A DNA stretch of 61,979 nucleotides from Bacteriovoracaceae bacterium (GTDB lineage: Bacteria; Bdellovibrionota; Bacteriovoracia; Bacteriovoracales; Bacteriovoracaceae), in the NCBI GenBank assembly GCA_019752535.1, contig JAIEMA010000050.1, positions 1-61,979 on the forward strand. Direction: 5' to 3'. Shown here in pieces: positions 18,305 through 28,333 of this stretch (positions are counted from its first letter, which is position 1; each line of letters opens with the position of its first letter). Under the pieces are notes generated by a model. It saw only the letters and a program-made list of their open reading frames with translations. It had not been told where the DNA came from and searched no databases. The translations under genes and the position numbers were made by a program.

Positions 18305-19507
18305 TTAAACTTTCTCAATGATGACAGCAAAACCTTGCCCGACACCAATACACATCGTGACTAGAGCATAGCGCTTACCAGTCAATTGCAATTCAAGGGC
18401 AGCAGAATTTAAAATTCTTGCTCCGGACATCCCGAGTGGATGCCCAAGAGCGATGGCCCCGCCATTTGGATTAATTCTGGAATCATCATCTTTAAGTCCC
18501 CAAGTTCTTATGACAGCTAAACTTTGTGCCGCAAAAGCTTCATTGAGTTCGATCACGTCCATATCTTTAAGCGTGAGTCCAGCCTTCTTTAGAGCTTTCT
18601 CAGCGGCTGCAACAGGGCCGATTCCCATAATTCTTGGCTCAACCCCAGCTACTCCCATGCTCACAATTTTAGCGCGGGCTTTAAGATTAAATTTTTTAAG
18701 ACCGGTCTCACTCGCCATTAAAAGTGCAGCCGCACCATCGTTGAGTCCGGATGAATTTCCAGCAGTGACGGATCCCTCTTTTTTAAAGGCCGGCTTAAGT
18801 TTTGATAAAGCCTCAAATGTGGTTTGAGGTTTAATAAATTCATCTTGAGAGAAAATTAATGAATCACCTTTTCTTTGAGGTATCTCAACTGGTGTAATCT
18901 CTTTTGAAAACCTTCCATTCTTCTGAGCTTTTACAGCTTTCATTTGTGAGTGATAGGCAAAGTAATCTTGATCCGCTCGAGAAATATTATCGCGTGCCAC
19001 TAAGTTTTCAGCCGTTTCCCCCATCGCCTCCACACCATACATTTCCTTCATCCTAGGATTTGTAAAACGCCAGCCAAAAGTTGTATCAAACAACTCACTA
19101 TCTCCGCCAAACGCCGTTGTCCCTTTTGACATCACCATTGGAGCACGAGTCATACTCTCTACTCCACCAGCGATCACGAGATCAGCATCTGAAGTCATAA
19201 TCATTCGTGCCGCACTCATCGCTGCCGATAAACCTGAAGCACAAAGACGATTGACCGTTTCACCTGGAACAACGTGAGGCAGTCCAGCAAGAAGCAAGGC
19301 CATGCGAGCGACATTGCGGTTATCCTCGCCGGCCTGATTGGCGCATCCGAAAATCACATCATTGATGGCAGAATAATCAAGATTATCTTGGCGCTCTAGA
19401 AGTCTTTTGATCACATGAGCGGCCATGTCATCAGGACGCACTTGTGAGAGTCCTCCTTTAAGATTTCCAATCGCTGTTCTTACTCCATCCACTATATAGG
19501 CTGTCAT
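18305..19507 (-). CDS. paaJ: PaaJ: 3-oxoadipyl-CoA / 3-oxo-5,6-dehydrosuberyl-CoA thiolase
   Basis: A 400-residue type II thiolase. Active-site Cys is in VNRLCASGLSA near residue 90, His in GGAIALGHPLGMSGAR near 355, and the second Cys in MCIGVGQG near 385. DGVRTAIGNLKGGLSQVRPDD at the N-terminus is close to PaaJ/PcaF proteins. In this gene cluster it should catalyse both thiolytic steps of the phenylacetate pathway. The start overlaps the paaI stop (ATGA). Confidence 0.92.
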   Translation of the reverse strand: MTAYIVDGVRTAIGNLKGGLSQVRPDDMAAHVIKRLLERQDNLDYSAINDVIFGCANQAGEDNRNVARMALLLAGLPHVVPGETVNRLCASGLSAAMSAARMIMTSDADLVIAGGVESMTRAPMVMSKGTTAFGGDSELFDTTFGWRFTNPRMKEMYGVEAMGETAENLVARDNISRADQDYFAYHSQMKAVKAQKNGRFSKEITPVEIPQRKGDSLIFSQDEFIKPQTTFEALSKLKPAFKKEGSVTAGNSSGLNDGAAALLMASETGLKKFNLKARAKIVSMGVAGVEPRIMGIGPVAAAEKALKKAGLTLKDMDVIELNEAFAAQSLAVIRTWGLKDDDSRINPNGGAIALGHPLGMSGARILNSAALELQLTGKRYALVTMCIGVGQGFAVIIEKV

Positions 19508-19914
19508 ACTAATTCCTTACCTGTTCTATAAGCAGTACCCCTAAAGGCAGCTACTGTTTCATTTTTTTGATTTGTAATTTTAACTTCGTAGACGCCTGTG
19601 GATTTACCATTGTGCAGCTCTTCAACCGAAGCAGTGAGTACATCACCTGTCACCACTTTCTTCATGAAAGAGATTTGAGCATCCAGGGCCAATGTGAGGT
19701 TGTTTCTTGAGTTACAAGCAAAGGCAAAGGCACTGTCGGCCAGCGCAAAAGTCACTCCACCGTGAAGCACATCAAAGCCATTGAGCATATCTTCACGAAC
19801 AATCATCTCCACAAGAGATTTACCTTCCTCAATGGATTTCACATCAAGTTTCAGCCAATCACTGAAGCGATCTTTTTTCATCATTCGATTAAGAACGTCT
19901 TGGGGTGTTTTCAT
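19504..19914 (-). CDS. paaI: PaaI: hotdog-fold acyl-CoA thioesterase
   Basis: 136 residues from the ATG at 19914, chosen because it overlaps the paaD stop as ATGA, the coupling seen elsewhere in this operon. A GTG at 19923 is the alternative. LNGFDVLHGGVTFALADSAF is the hotdog core, where Asn/Gly and the Asp of the helix form the active site. PaaI clears dead-end phenylacetate CoA esters. Length is normal. Confidence 0.9.
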   Translation of the reverse strand: MKTPQDVLNRMMKKDRFSDWLKLDVKSIEEGKSLVEMIVREDMLNGFDVLHGGVTFALADSAFAFACNSRNNLTLALDAQISFMKKVVTGDVLTASVEELHNGKSTGVYEVKITNQKNETVAAFRGTAYRTGKELV

Positions 19915-20381
19915 CGGTGGCACTTAAAATGATCGAATGGCTCGAAACAATCATTGCATTGGTAAAAAGATTTACAAGCCGTTGACCCAAATTGAGAGAC
20001 GAGTTTGGTGTTGCTAGAATCACAGCGAGGACAGGGAACTTTAACTTCACTAAACATTCCTCCCGGGCCGTCGACTGGTGGGGCAATCCCATAAGCCTTA
20101 AGCTTCTCTTTTCCGGCCTCACTCATCCAATCTGTGGTCCAAGCAGGACTCAGCTGCGTTGAGAGGTCGAGCTTAATAAAAGGGGTCAGTTTAGATTGAA
20201 TTTCTTCTTCAATCACATTCATGGCAGGACATCCCGAATAGGTAGGCGTGATGACCACATGGGCAACACCTTCTTTCACATCAACAACTCTTACAATACC
20301 AAGGTCAACAATACTCAAGACCGGAATCTCCGGGTCACTTATTTCTTCAAGCTTCTGCCAGATCTCGTCGATTGTTACCAC
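19911..20381 (-). CDS. paaD: PaaD: phenylacetyl-CoA epoxidase Fe-S/assembly subunit
   Basis: 156 residues from a GTG that overlaps the paaC stop. The N-terminal half is a DUF59/MIP18-like domain (IWQKLEEISDPEIPVLSIVDLG; TPTYSGCPAM). The C-terminal zinc-ribbon-like part has CPRC, FGSTACK and CNDC...EPFDHFKCH. PaaD is thought to help mature the epoxidase metal centre. The position between paaC and paaI is canonical. Confidence 0.93.
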   Translation of the reverse strand: MVTIDEIWQKLEEISDPEIPVLSIVDLGIVRVVDVKEGVAHVVITPTYSGCPAMNVIEEEIQSKLTPFIKLDLSTQLSPAWTTDWMSEAGKEKLKAYGIAPPVDGPGGMFSEVKVPCPRCDSSNTKLVSQFGSTACKSFYQCNDCFEPFDHFKCHR

Positions 20382-21127
20382 TTGAGTCCTGGATAGCTTC
20401 GTTGGATGTGTTGAAGATCAGCGAGGATATAGCCAAGGAACTCAGTATGTGTTCCTACTTTGCCGCCAGATTGTTTGGTTTCATCAGCCGGAAGAGTCAA
20501 AGTCGCTTCTTTTAAAATTTCTTTTACTTTATTCATCCATGGGATTTTAAAACTTGAAGAATCTGGAGCAATCCCTTTTTCAATCAACTCTTTCTCGTAG
20601 GGAGCAGTGGACATCAATTCTTCAGTCCACATCCAAACTTCATTGATAGATTTCTGGATACGATCGTGACTCTCTTGAGTCCCATCACCCAGGCGAATGA
20701 CCCACTCTGCGCTCCAAGTGACATGATAGCGAACTTCTTTGAGAGATTTTTCAGCAATAGCCTTAAGCCTTTCATCTTTTGAATTTAGAAGAGCTTGGCA
20801 TTGAAGCTCATGATACACATCGAAATAAAATTGACGAGCAAGAGTCTGTGCAAAGTCGCCATTAGGGATTTCTACCAAGAGTAGGTTTTTAAACTCTCTC
20901 TCATTTCTCATCATGCAAAGTGCATCTTCATCTCTTCCATCATTAAGCAGCTCGGCAGCGTACTGGTAGAGAGATCGACTCTGGCCGATAAGATCAAGAG
21001 AAATATTGGTAATCGCAATGTCTTGTTCTAAAACAAAGGCATGTCCACACCACTCACCAAGTCGCTGCCCCAAGATAAGGCTGGTATCAGCTAAATGCAG
21101 AACATAATCGATTAATTCATTTTTCAT
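20375..21127 (-). CDS. paaC: PaaC: phenylacetyl-CoA epoxidase structural subunit
   Basis: 250 residues of ferritin-like fold. LADTSLILGQRLGEWCGHAF and TNISLDLIGQSRSLYQYAAEL are typical of PaaC, which partners PaaA but lacks the catalytic metal site. Its ATG overlaps the paaB stop as TAATG. Normal length. Confidence 0.94.
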   Translation of the reverse strand: MKNELIDYVLHLADTSLILGQRLGEWCGHAFVLEQDIAITNISLDLIGQSRSLYQYAAELLNDGRDEDALCMMRNEREFKNLLLVEIPNGDFAQTLARQFYFDVYHELQCQALLNSKDERLKAIAEKSLKEVRYHVTWSAEWVIRLGDGTQESHDRIQKSINEVWMWTEELMSTAPYEKELIEKGIAPDSSSFKIPWMNKVKEILKEATLTLPADETKQSGGKVGTHTEFLGYILADLQHIQRSYPGLKW

Positions 21128-21414
21128 TACATATGCTCGATGTCGTCAGGAACATTATAAAAAGTTGGATGGCGATAAACTTTATCTTCCGCTGGATCAA
21201 AGAATTGGGCGGCCTCGTCTGGATTTGAAGCATGAATATTCTTTGATTCAACAACCCAGATACTCACACCTTCTTGTCTACGTGTATAAACATCTCGAGC
21301 ATTCTCCATCGCCATTCGAGCATCAGAGGCATGAAGACTTCCCACATGCTTATGATCTAAACCCTGACGAGAACGAATGAATACTTCCCATAAAGGCCAA
21401 TCTTTCTGACTCAT
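21127..21414 (-). CDS. paaB: PaaB: phenylacetyl-CoA epoxidase small subunit
   Basis: 95 residues starting MSQKDWPLWEVFIRSRQGLD, the typical PaaB N-terminus. AAGGGAG precedes the ATG at 21414, while a longer frame up to 21468 would only add residues overlapping paaA. PaaB bridges two PaaAC modules. The gene starts one base after the paaA stop. Confidence 0.95.
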   Translation of the reverse strand: MSQKDWPLWEVFIRSRQGLDHKHVGSLHASDARMAMENARDVYTRRQEGVSIWVVESKNIHASNPDEAAQFFDPAEDKVYRHPTFYNVPDDIEHM

Positions 21415-21415
21415 A

Positions 21416-22357
21416 CTATGCTCCCTTCTTTTTTTCTTCGCGCGCCAATCTTTTTTCTGCATAGGCACTCGCAGCCTCTCTCACCCAAGCGCCCTCATCG
21501 TGAGCTTTTTGGCGGGCGGCTAATCTTTGCTTGTTACAAGGCCCATGACCTTTCACAACTGTCCAAAATTCATTCCAATCAATTTCACCGAAGTCATAAC
21601 CATTTTTCTCTTTGTTCCACTTAAGCTTGTCATCTGGAACCTTAAGGCCAATGAACTCAGCCTGAGGCACCATCATGTCGACAAACTTTTGGCGAAGCTC
21701 ATCATTGGTAAATCGTTTAATTCTCCAGCGCATTGAGTTCTCTGTATGGCCAGACTCACTATCACGTGGACCAAACATCATCATGGCAGGCCACCACCAA
21801 CGATTGATTGAATCCTGGGCTAAGTCTTTTTGCTCCTTTGAGCCGTTACAAAGAGTCATCATGATTTCGTAACCCTGACGTTGATGAAAACTTTCTTCCT
21901 TACAAATTCGCACCATCGCACGAGCATAAGGCCCATAAGAAGTTCGACACAAAGGAACTTGGTTTAAAATGGCGGCACCATCCACTAACCAGCCAATGGC
22001 TCCCATATCTGCCCAAGTCAAAGTGGGGTAATTAAAGATACTTGAATATTTTGCCTTCCCGCTCAAGAGATCATTGATGGATTGCTCACGACTGGTTCCT
22101 AATGTCTCCATCGCACTATAAAGATAGAGACCGTGGCCTGCTTCATCTTGAACCTTCGCTAGAAGAGTAGCTTTTCTTCTTAAAGTGGGAGCACGAGTGA
22201 TCCAATTGCCTTCTGGCAACATCCCCACGACTTCAGAGTGTGCGTGCTGAGAAATCTGGCGCACCAAAGTTTTTCTGTAATCTTCCGGCATCCAATCTTT
22301 GGGCTCAATCCGAATTTCTTTCGCAATTTTTTGATCAAAAATTTCTTGCTCAGTCAT
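21416..22357 (-). CDS. paaA: PaaA: phenylacetyl-CoA epoxidase catalytic subunit
   Basis: 313 residues. Di-iron ligands are visible as two E-x-x-H motifs: [13 protein letters not shown] near residue 73 and [13 protein letters not shown] near 155. The RMWMPEDYR-like N-terminus (here [17 protein letters not shown]) is family-specific. It inserts oxygen into phenylacetyl-CoA to form the ring 1,2-epoxide. AAGGAC precedes the ATG. A Lys/Glu-rich tail overlaps nothing important. Confidence 0.96.
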   Translation of the reverse strand: MTEQEIFDQKIAKEIRIEPKDWMPEDYRKTLVRQISQHAHSEVVGMLPEGNWITRAPTLRRKATLLAKVQDEAGHGLYLYSAMETLGTSREQSINDLLSGKAKYSSIFNYPTLTWADMGAIGWLVDGAAILNQVPLCRTSYGPYARAMVRICKEESFHQRQGYEIMMTLCNGSKEQKDLAQDSINRWWWPAMMMFGPRDSESGHTENSMRWRIKRFTNDELRQKFVDMMVPQAEFIGLKVPDDKLKWNKEKNGYDFGEIDWNEFWTVVKGHGPCNKQRLAARQKAHDEGAWVREAASAYAEKRLAREEKKKGA

Positions 22358-22365
22358 ATTAGTCC

Positions 22366-23445
22366 TTATTTGATATCAAAATTTACTTTTACTTCACTTG
22401 AACGCGGATGCGACTGACAAGTCAGAACGAATCCTTGCGCCACTTCATCCGGCGCCAATGAGTAGTTTACGTCCATCTCGACAGTTCCAGACTCAACTTT
22501 TGCTCGACAAGTGGCACACACTCCCCCCTTGCAGGCAAAGGGCAAATCAACGCCATTCTTTAAAGCAGCGTCTAAGATATTTTCACCTTCGTAAGAGAGA
22601 TTAAATACAGTTTCAACACCATCAAGCTTTAATGAAATTTTACTTTTTTGACTGAGATCAGTTTCAGCACTTTTAACCAAAGCCTTTTTGGCTTGGGATT
22701 TCTGACTGAAGAATAATTCAAAATGAATTTTGCTGGCGGGAAGTCCATTGGCTTCTAGAATTTCTTTTGAAGAAAGAATCATCTCCTCGGGGCCACAAAG
22801 CAGAACATCATCAATCTCATTGACTGGCATGACTTTCGCTAAAAAATATTCCATCTTCTTGGCATCTATTCTTCCGGCCAAAAATTCAGCCTCAGCTCTC
22901 TCACGTGAGAGCACATGGTAGACACTTAATCTTTGAACAAATTTATTTTTCAGCCCTTCGATTTCATTTTTAAAAATGATTGAGCCTTTATTTTTATTTC
23001 CATAGATAAGAGTCACTTGAGAGAGAGGCTCTTGAAGTAAAATACTTTTAAGGATGGAAAGAATCGGGGTGATGCCTGATCCAGCGGCAATCAATAAATA
23101 ATTTTTCTTATTCTTTGAATTTAGGGCAATTGAAAATCTGCCCTCTGGAGTCATGGTGGAGAGCATCTCACCCACTTTAAGATCTCTATTGGCCCAAGTT
23201 GAAAAGACTCCACCTTCAAGCTTCTTAATCGCTACACGCAATTCATTGTCCATAGGCGACGTACAAATGGAATAGGATCTTCTTACTTCTTCCCCACTCA
23301 TCACTTTTTTAAAGGTTAAATATTGACCATGCGTGAACTGAAACTTTTCTTTCAATTCTTTAGGCACATCAAGAAGAACGGAAACACAATCATGAGTCTC
23401 CGGTTTTACTTCTTTCACTTTTAGATCATAAAACTGTGCTGACAT
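22366..23445 (-). CDS. paaE: PaaE: NAD(P)H-dependent reductase of the phenylacetyl-CoA epoxidase
   Basis: 359 residues. The start at 23445 ([13 protein letters not shown]) overlaps the stop of the upstream glucoamylase-family gene as TAATG. An FAD/NAD(P)-binding reductase module ([27 protein letters not shown]) is followed by a C-terminal plant-type 2Fe-2S ferredoxin with [13 protein letters not shown] and a later Cys (LTCQSH). It passes electrons to PaaA. Normal length and domain order. Confidence 0.94.
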   Translation of the reverse strand: MSAQFYDLKVKEVKPETHDCVSVLLDVPKELKEKFQFTHGQYLTFKKVMSGEEVRRSYSICTSPMDNELRVAIKKLEGGVFSTWANRDLKVGEMLSTMTPEGRFSIALNSKNKKNYLLIAAGSGITPILSILKSILLQEPLSQVTLIYGNKNKGSIIFKNEIEGLKNKFVQRLSVYHVLSRERAEAEFLAGRIDAKKMEYFLAKVMPVNEIDDVLLCGPEEMILSSKEILEANGLPASKIHFELFFSQKSQAKKALVKSAETDLSQKSKISLKLDGVETVFNLSYEGENILDAALKNGVDLPFACKGGVCATCRAKVESGTVEMDVNYSLAPDEVAQGFVLTCQSHPRSSEVKVNFDIK

Positions 23446-24674
23446 TAGTTTTCCTGAATTTTTTGTAGGGCCCTCTTCATGGCCTCTGTATTCATAAAAT
23501 CGATCCAAACAGAATCATTATCATTCATATTGGCTAAACTTAAATAAGCTGGGCCGACGGTGATTCCTAGAACCAAAGGAGAGAACCAATTTTTTTCTAA
23601 ATTGAGGCTATCAATGAATCCATAGGCACCCCAAATTTGGTTTTTAAATTTCCCACTTTTCCACATTGAAGCATCTTGAATGATATTTTTGTCATACATG
23701 ACTGAAGCGATGGCACAACCGACACAAACAGTCCCCCCATAAGAGCTTGGATTATAAACTTTGTATCCAAGAGGATCTTCTCCAGCACTGAGTCCCCAAA
23801 AACCTTCTTTAAAAGTTTTCGTTTTTTGGCTTCCCTTCAATTGACGATGAATCGCAGTGGCTTTGATGCCATTGGAAAAATAATTGGGATAGCCATCCTT
23901 AAACTTTCTGAAATCAACATAGACGGCAGAGTACTGATGAATAAAGAGCGGCATATCATATCCCATGATGCCACTAAAAATAGATGCGGGAGAATGAAAG
24001 CGAGAATACGACTTCCAGGCATCAAGCGAGAGAGGTCGAGTGGGATGCCCAAGTCCGAGAAGCAAGAGCAATTGCTGTTCGGCATAGATATTCCACTGAT
24101 AAGGCGCAAATCCCCTCTCTGGTGTCCAAGAGAGGCTTAAAGTTTTTTTAAAAGGTTTTGTTCCTGCATCAGTGAGATATTCAGAAAAATCTAAGTCGCG
24201 ATACAAATCGAAGGCCAAAGATTCAATTTGTCCGTGAGGAAAAATCTGGGCGGCATACAAAGCTCCTGCAATAAAGAAGCTTGTATCAATCGGCGAATAC
24301 TCACTCTCCCAAATTCGTGCACCCGTTGACCAATCTACAAAATGCAGCAACCAGCCTCTGCGGCGAGGAACATGATCATGAACAAAGCGCAAAGTTTTTA
24401 AAATATTTTCTTCGGCTAGTGAAGATTCTATTAATCCTCGTTTCGCCGCATTCGCCAGCACAGTTATTCCAAAACCAGTGGCGGCCAATGAAGCCACTTT
24501 ATTTTTATCTGACGTGGATGAAAAATTGTTCGCCTTATCTCTCACCAAACCAGTTTGCGGATGAGCGTGATCAACAAAGTAGCGAAGTGTACTGAGTTCA
24601 AGCTCTTGCTGAATTGAATTTTGGGCTATGGCAAAAAGGGGAAGCCAAAGCACAAAAAAAAGAGTGAATTTCAT
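23445..24674 (-). CDS. Exported glucoamylase-family (PF10091-like) protein
   Basis: 409 residues from the ATG at 24674, which opens a signal peptide (MKFTLFFVLWLPLFAIAQ). GWLLHFVDWSTGARIWESEYS followed by PIDTSFFIAGALYAAQ matches the periplasmic glycoamylase/cyclic-glucan-processing family with an (alpha/alpha)6 fold. Such enzymes cut glucans, often cyclic beta-glucans. It is the first gene before paaE and coupled to it by TAATG, although no functional link to phenylacetate is known. No good ribosome site was seen. Confidence 0.78.
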   Translation of the reverse strand: MKFTLFFVLWLPLFAIAQNSIQQELELSTLRYFVDHAHPQTGLVRDKANNFSSTSDKNKVASLAATGFGITVLANAAKRGLIESSLAEENILKTLRFVHDHVPRRRGWLLHFVDWSTGARIWESEYSPIDTSFFIAGALYAAQIFPHGQIESLAFDLYRDLDFSEYLTDAGTKPFKKTLSLSWTPERGFAPYQWNIYAEQQLLLLLGLGHPTRPLSLDAWKSYSRFHSPASIFSGIMGYDMPLFIHQYSAVYVDFRKFKDGYPNYFSNGIKATAIHRQLKGSQKTKTFKEGFWGLSAGEDPLGYKVYNPSSYGGTVCVGCAIASVMYDKNIIQDASMWKSGKFKNQIWGAYGFIDSLNLEKNWFSPLVLGITVGPAYLSLANMNDNDSVWIDFMNTEAMKRALQKIQEN

Positions 24675-24742
24675 AGGAGGATAGCATGGCAAATTGCATG
24701 CATTAAGCCTAGATGAACTTGGTCATAATGCTGCGAGGCAAA

Positions 24743-25735
24743 CTACCTCAAAAGGCCTGAAATCTTATAGACGTTTTCAAGTGTTTTGGCGGCACGCTCT
24801 TGGGCCCTTATGGCGCCCTGTTTCATGAGCTGATCGAGATGATCTTTGTTCTTCATTAAGTCATCATATTTGGCTTTCACAGGTGCAAGAGTAGCCACAG
24901 TGAGCTCTGCCAGGTCGACTTTAAGATGACCATACATTTTGCCTGCGTATTCATTTTCAATTTGAGCCAAGGTTTTTCCACCCAGAACAGAATAAATCGT
25001 CATCAAATTTGAAAGCCCCGGCTTATTTTCAGCATCAAACTTAATCACTGTATCTGAATCTGTGGCAGCTGATTTAATTTTTTTCTCAATTTTTTTAGCG
25101 TCATCAATGATTGAGACAAAGTTTTTTTCATTCTCATCTGACTTAGACATTTTCTTCGTAGGGTCTTGAAGCGACATGATTCTCGCTCCCATTTTGGGAA
25201 CATAGGCTTCAGGCATTTTAAGTGCGCCTTCACCATAACGGTTCTGCCAAAAACCTACGATGTCTCGACACAATTCTAAGTGCTGACGTTGATCTTCACC
25301 TACAGGAACAAGATCAGCTTGATAAAGTAAAATATCAGCTGCCATCAAAATAGGATAAGTGAAAAGTCCGGCATTAATATTTTTTACGTGCTTTTCCGCT
25401 TTCTCTTTAAACTGTGTCATCCGATTTAAATATCCCATTGGTGTGAGACAAGTCAGAATCCACATCAGTTGGGCATGCTCTGGCACTTGTGACTGAACAA
25501 AAATAATATTTTTGTGTGGATCAAGTCCCAAAGCCAAGTATTGAGCGAAGAAGCTATAAGTACGGTCACGCAAGACTTTGGGGTCTTGCTCAACAGTCAA
25601 AGCATGAAGATCGGCCAAAAAATAGAGACAGTCATATTCGTCTTGAAGCTGTTTCCAATTATTGATGGCCCCTATGTAATTGCCTAGGGTGAGATCTCCC
25701 GTCACAGTGCTGCCGCTAAGAATGGTTTTCTTCAT
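24743..25735 (-). CDS. trpS: Tryptophan--tRNA ligase
   Basis: 330 residues from the ATG at 25735, matching the usual TrpS N-terminus (KKTILSGSTVTGDLTLGNYIG). The TLGN segment is the HIGH-type signature and KKMSKSDENEKN near residue 195 is the KMSKS loop. GEDQRQHLELCRDI is family-typical. A longer frame to 25771 exists, but its extra 12 residues are unlikely. An AAGGAG lies about 14 bases upstream, a rather long spacing. Confidence 0.96.
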   Translation of the reverse strand: MKKTILSGSTVTGDLTLGNYIGAINNWKQLQDEYDCLYFLADLHALTVEQDPKVLRDRTYSFFAQYLALGLDPHKNIIFVQSQVPEHAQLMWILTCLTPMGYLNRMTQFKEKAEKHVKNINAGLFTYPILMAADILLYQADLVPVGEDQRQHLELCRDIVGFWQNRYGEGALKMPEAYVPKMGARIMSLQDPTKKMSKSDENEKNFVSIIDDAKKIEKKIKSAATDSDTVIKFDAENKPGLSNLMTIYSVLGGKTLAQIENEYAGKMYGHLKVDLAELTVATLAPVKAKYDDLMKNKDHLDQLMKQGAIRAQERAAKTLENVYKISGLLR

Positions 25736-25863
25736 GTGAGGCAGTATATCTCCTTGAAATTTTGAATACAAACAGAATGTAAATTAGAGTCTGAAATATC
25801 TACCCGGCTTCATCTCTTTTGATTACTGGGATGATATATCTCACCGCAAATATTGGAGCTTCT

Positions 25864-26802
25864 ATGAAATTCACCCTCTTTGTGACAACCCTGCTATTGG
25901 CATTTTCAGCGCAAGCGCAAATTTCGCTATGGCCCACAATCCCTTTTGTAAGAGGCGCGGACCTTTGTCAATTCTCTGAATCCTATGGGCAATCACGTCA
26001 ACAAACTCTGCAGGCAGCCGCAGGAATCGCTCGTCAATTTCTACAATTCGGTGCCTCAGGTCGCGAAGCCCTCCAAATGCTCATGAAGCTTGATGAGCTG
26101 GTAGATAAAAATCGTCAACTTGCCACTCAAGGTTTTGGATTAGATGTCACATTGGAATCCACGCTTCGCGGCTATACAGATGATCTTTACAGACGCTTGA
26201 ATCCTCGCCAGAAGAAAATTCTTTTTACTCAATCCGCTCCCTTGGCCGAATTGGTTCAAACTTATCGTGATGGCCAGCGTCCGGGATGGATCAATAATGA
26301 AATGCTAGATCTTCTCAGTGGATTTGCTTATGGAACATATTCCTATGCTCCCGGTTGTCGTGGAGAGCTCGTAGTGACACTCACAGTGATTACGAAGGGT
26401 GGAAAGACTGAAACATTCATGGCGACCAATAAACCTGAATACGTTATGGGTGATATCGCTTCAAGAATGTTTGAAGCTTATCAGCGCACAACTTTCCCAA
26501 CCACACTAAGATATCGTGACTCAAAGATCACACTTCTTGGTGGGCTTAATGGGTCAGTTGACCGTGCTCGAACGACAGAACAGGCCGAAATGGCTTGTGA
26601 AACTTTGGATGCCCGCTTGCCGACGAAAGAAGAGTACGAAGGCATCTCGATGTACGGAGATTGGTCAGGAGGCGTGTCTCTCAATGATGGAACATGGGCT
26701 CTTGCCGGTGGACTTGTCTACCACGCTCCTTTTCATGACTACCCAGTGAGAAAGCCGTGGGAAGTAAATGAAACTGAATATCTTTATTACTGCGTGAAAT
26801 AG
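25864..26802 (+). CDS. Exported protein of unknown function with LPT-type C-terminal motif
   Basis: 312 residues from the ATG at 25864 (GGAG six bases upstream), beginning with a signal peptide (MKFTLFVTTLLLAFSAQAQ). The central part is helical. The C-terminal 70 residues contain CETLDARLPTKEEYEG and end in a Cys-containing strand, like the C-terminal modules of DUF1566 or formylglycine-enzyme-like domains. No activity can be assigned. One base separates it from the following hydrolase gene, so they form an operon. Confidence 0.72.
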   Translation: MKFTLFVTTLLLAFSAQAQISLWPTIPFVRGADLCQFSESYGQSRQQTLQAAAGIARQFLQFGASGREALQMLMKLDELVDKNRQLATQGFGLDVTLESTLRGYTDDLYRRLNPRQKKILFTQSAPLAELVQTYRDGQRPGWINNEMLDLLSGFAYGTYSYAPGCRGELVVTLTVITKGGKTETFMATNKPEYVMGDIASRMFEAYQRTTFPTTLRYRDSKITLLGGLNGSVDRARTTEQAEMACETLDARLPTKEEYEGISMYGDWSGGVSLNDGTWALAGGLVYHAPFHDYPVRKPWEVNETEYLYYCVK

Positions 26803-26803
26803 T

Positions 26804-27712
26804 ATGAAATTTCTTATCGCTTTAATACTTTTCAATATCTCTGCTGCATTTGCATGCCCCAAGCCTTGGGTTTGTGAAACTGTTGCAATGACTGTTCCCT
26901 ACACAACAGCTTCACCATATTTGAAATTCACGACTGAGAACATTCGCGCGGGCTACATCAAAGAGAGAGGCATATTTAAAGGCAATATTCTCTATTTTCA
27001 GGGCCTCGCTGATTCAATTGTTAATCATCTCCCACTTTTTGAAACACTCTCCTTGAATGGCTACAGAGTCATTGCCTTTGATTACATGGGACAAGGCGGA
27101 TCGAGTGGCTCAATGAATCGCACCCGAATAGAGACGATTCCTTTGATGGGAGAAATCATTTGGAAAAAGATGGCCCGCATAGAAAATGGAAAAAACAAGA
27201 AAACGATTTTGGGTTGGTCTACCGGTGGACTTGCCGCTTATATGTATGCAGCAAAGAAGAAAGTCGATCAGGTCATTCTCATTGCTCCAGGTATTGTCCC
27301 AAAAGCTATTATGGGAGAGGGTCTAACTCAATGGCCTCTCAACCGCATTTCACTTGAAAGCCTCACTTCAGCTTCTCGATACTATTCACAAGCCGAAGAT
27401 CCACATTTAGATCCCATTAAGCCTGAATCACCTCTAATGGTTCCTGCCTTTGCTATTGATCTGCTATCTGTCGCTCATCAATCAAAATATACAAAAATCT
27501 CAAACGAGATTCCTGGTTTTGTATTGTTATCAGGGCGCGATGATTCTTATGTTGATGGCGAAAAAACACTCTATGCTCTAAAAAAGAATGCGCCTCATTT
27601 TAAATCTAAAATCTATGAAGGGGCCCTGCACGAGATTGATAATGAGATCGATCTTATTAGATTTCGCGCCTATTCAGACATCTTAAGATTTCTCAAATCA
27701 AATGCAAAATGA
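26804..27712 (+). CDS. Exported alpha/beta hydrolase
   Basis: 302 residues with a signal peptide (MKFLIALILFNISAAFA). ILYFQGLADSIVNHLPLF and FDYMGQGGSSG are alpha/beta-hydrolase landmarks. The nucleophile elbow is GWSTGG near residue 142, with Asp (SGRDDSYV) and His (GALHEID) near the C-terminus. A lipase/lysophospholipase-like activity is plausible. It overlaps the acetyltransferase gene by ATGA. Confidence 0.84.
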   Translation: MKFLIALILFNISAAFACPKPWVCETVAMTVPYTTASPYLKFTTENIRAGYIKERGIFKGNILYFQGLADSIVNHLPLFETLSLNGYRVIAFDYMGQGGSSGSMNRTRIETIPLMGEIIWKKMARIENGKNKKTILGWSTGGLAAYMYAAKKKVDQVILIAPGIVPKAIMGEGLTQWPLNRISLESLTSASRYYSQAEDPHLDPIKPESPLMVPAFAIDLLSVAHQSKYTKISNEIPGFVLLSGRDDSYVDGEKTLYALKKNAPHFKSKIYEGALHEIDNEIDLIRFRAYSDILRFLKSNAK

Positions 27713-28239
27713 GCCAAACACCTTCAATAGAATCGTCTCGACTTAAGCTCACCCCCTTTGAGATTCATCATTTTAATGAATCTCATAAAATGTGGAATGA
27801 ACCCAAGGTTTATGAATTCATCTCAGGTGAACCTAGCAGTGTTCAAAAAAGCTGGAGCCGTCTTCTCATGCAAAAAGGCATGTGGGAACTAAAGGGCTAT
27901 GGCTACTGGGCCCTTATTGATAAGGCGACAGGTGCTTACGCCGGTGAAGTGGGTTTTGGAGATTTTAAAAGAGAGATGACTCCCCCACTTTTTGGAATTC
28001 CAGAGATGGGTTGGATCATTAATCCTAATTTCCATAGTAAAGGTTATGCGACTGAAGCCACCCAAGCAGTCCTTAATTGGGCGATAGAAAACAAAATTGG
28101 AAACGAGTTTTTCTGTATCATTGATCCAAGAAATTTAGCCTCAATACGAATCTCGGAAAAACTAGGTTTCAAGAAAAGTCACTCTGCGAAATTTATGGGT
28201 CAGGATATTAATGTCTATCAAAAGACTCTAGTACCTTAA
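27709..28239 (+). CDS. GNAT-family N-acetyltransferase (RimJ/RimL type)
   Basis: 176 residues. SSRLKLTPFEIHHFN opens the fold. GWIINPNFHSKGYATEATQA is the acetyl-CoA-binding motif A, followed by DPRNLASIRISEKLGFKKS, typical of the RimJ/RimL branch acting on protein N-termini or small amines. It is coupled to the upstream hydrolase gene. The substrate is unknown. Confidence 0.88.
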   Translation: MSQTPSIESSRLKLTPFEIHHFNESHKMWNEPKVYEFISGEPSSVQKSWSRLLMQKGMWELKGYGYWALIDKATGAYAGEVGFGDFKREMTPPLFGIPEMGWIINPNFHSKGYATEATQAVLNWAIENKIGNEFFCIIDPRNLASIRISEKLGFKKSHSAKFMGQDINVYQKTLVP

Positions 28240-28333
28240 TTTTTATCAGACAGAATCTATTCTCAATTGAAAATGAAAGCCATTCACCTCAAAATCATGT
28301 TCACTCATTGAAACATTGAAGCGAGGTTTTAAG

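Noticed and set aside
18453-18827. 124-codon plus-strand frame opposite paaJ
   Set aside because: It is the antisense of the thiolase; codon pattern belongs to the minus strand.
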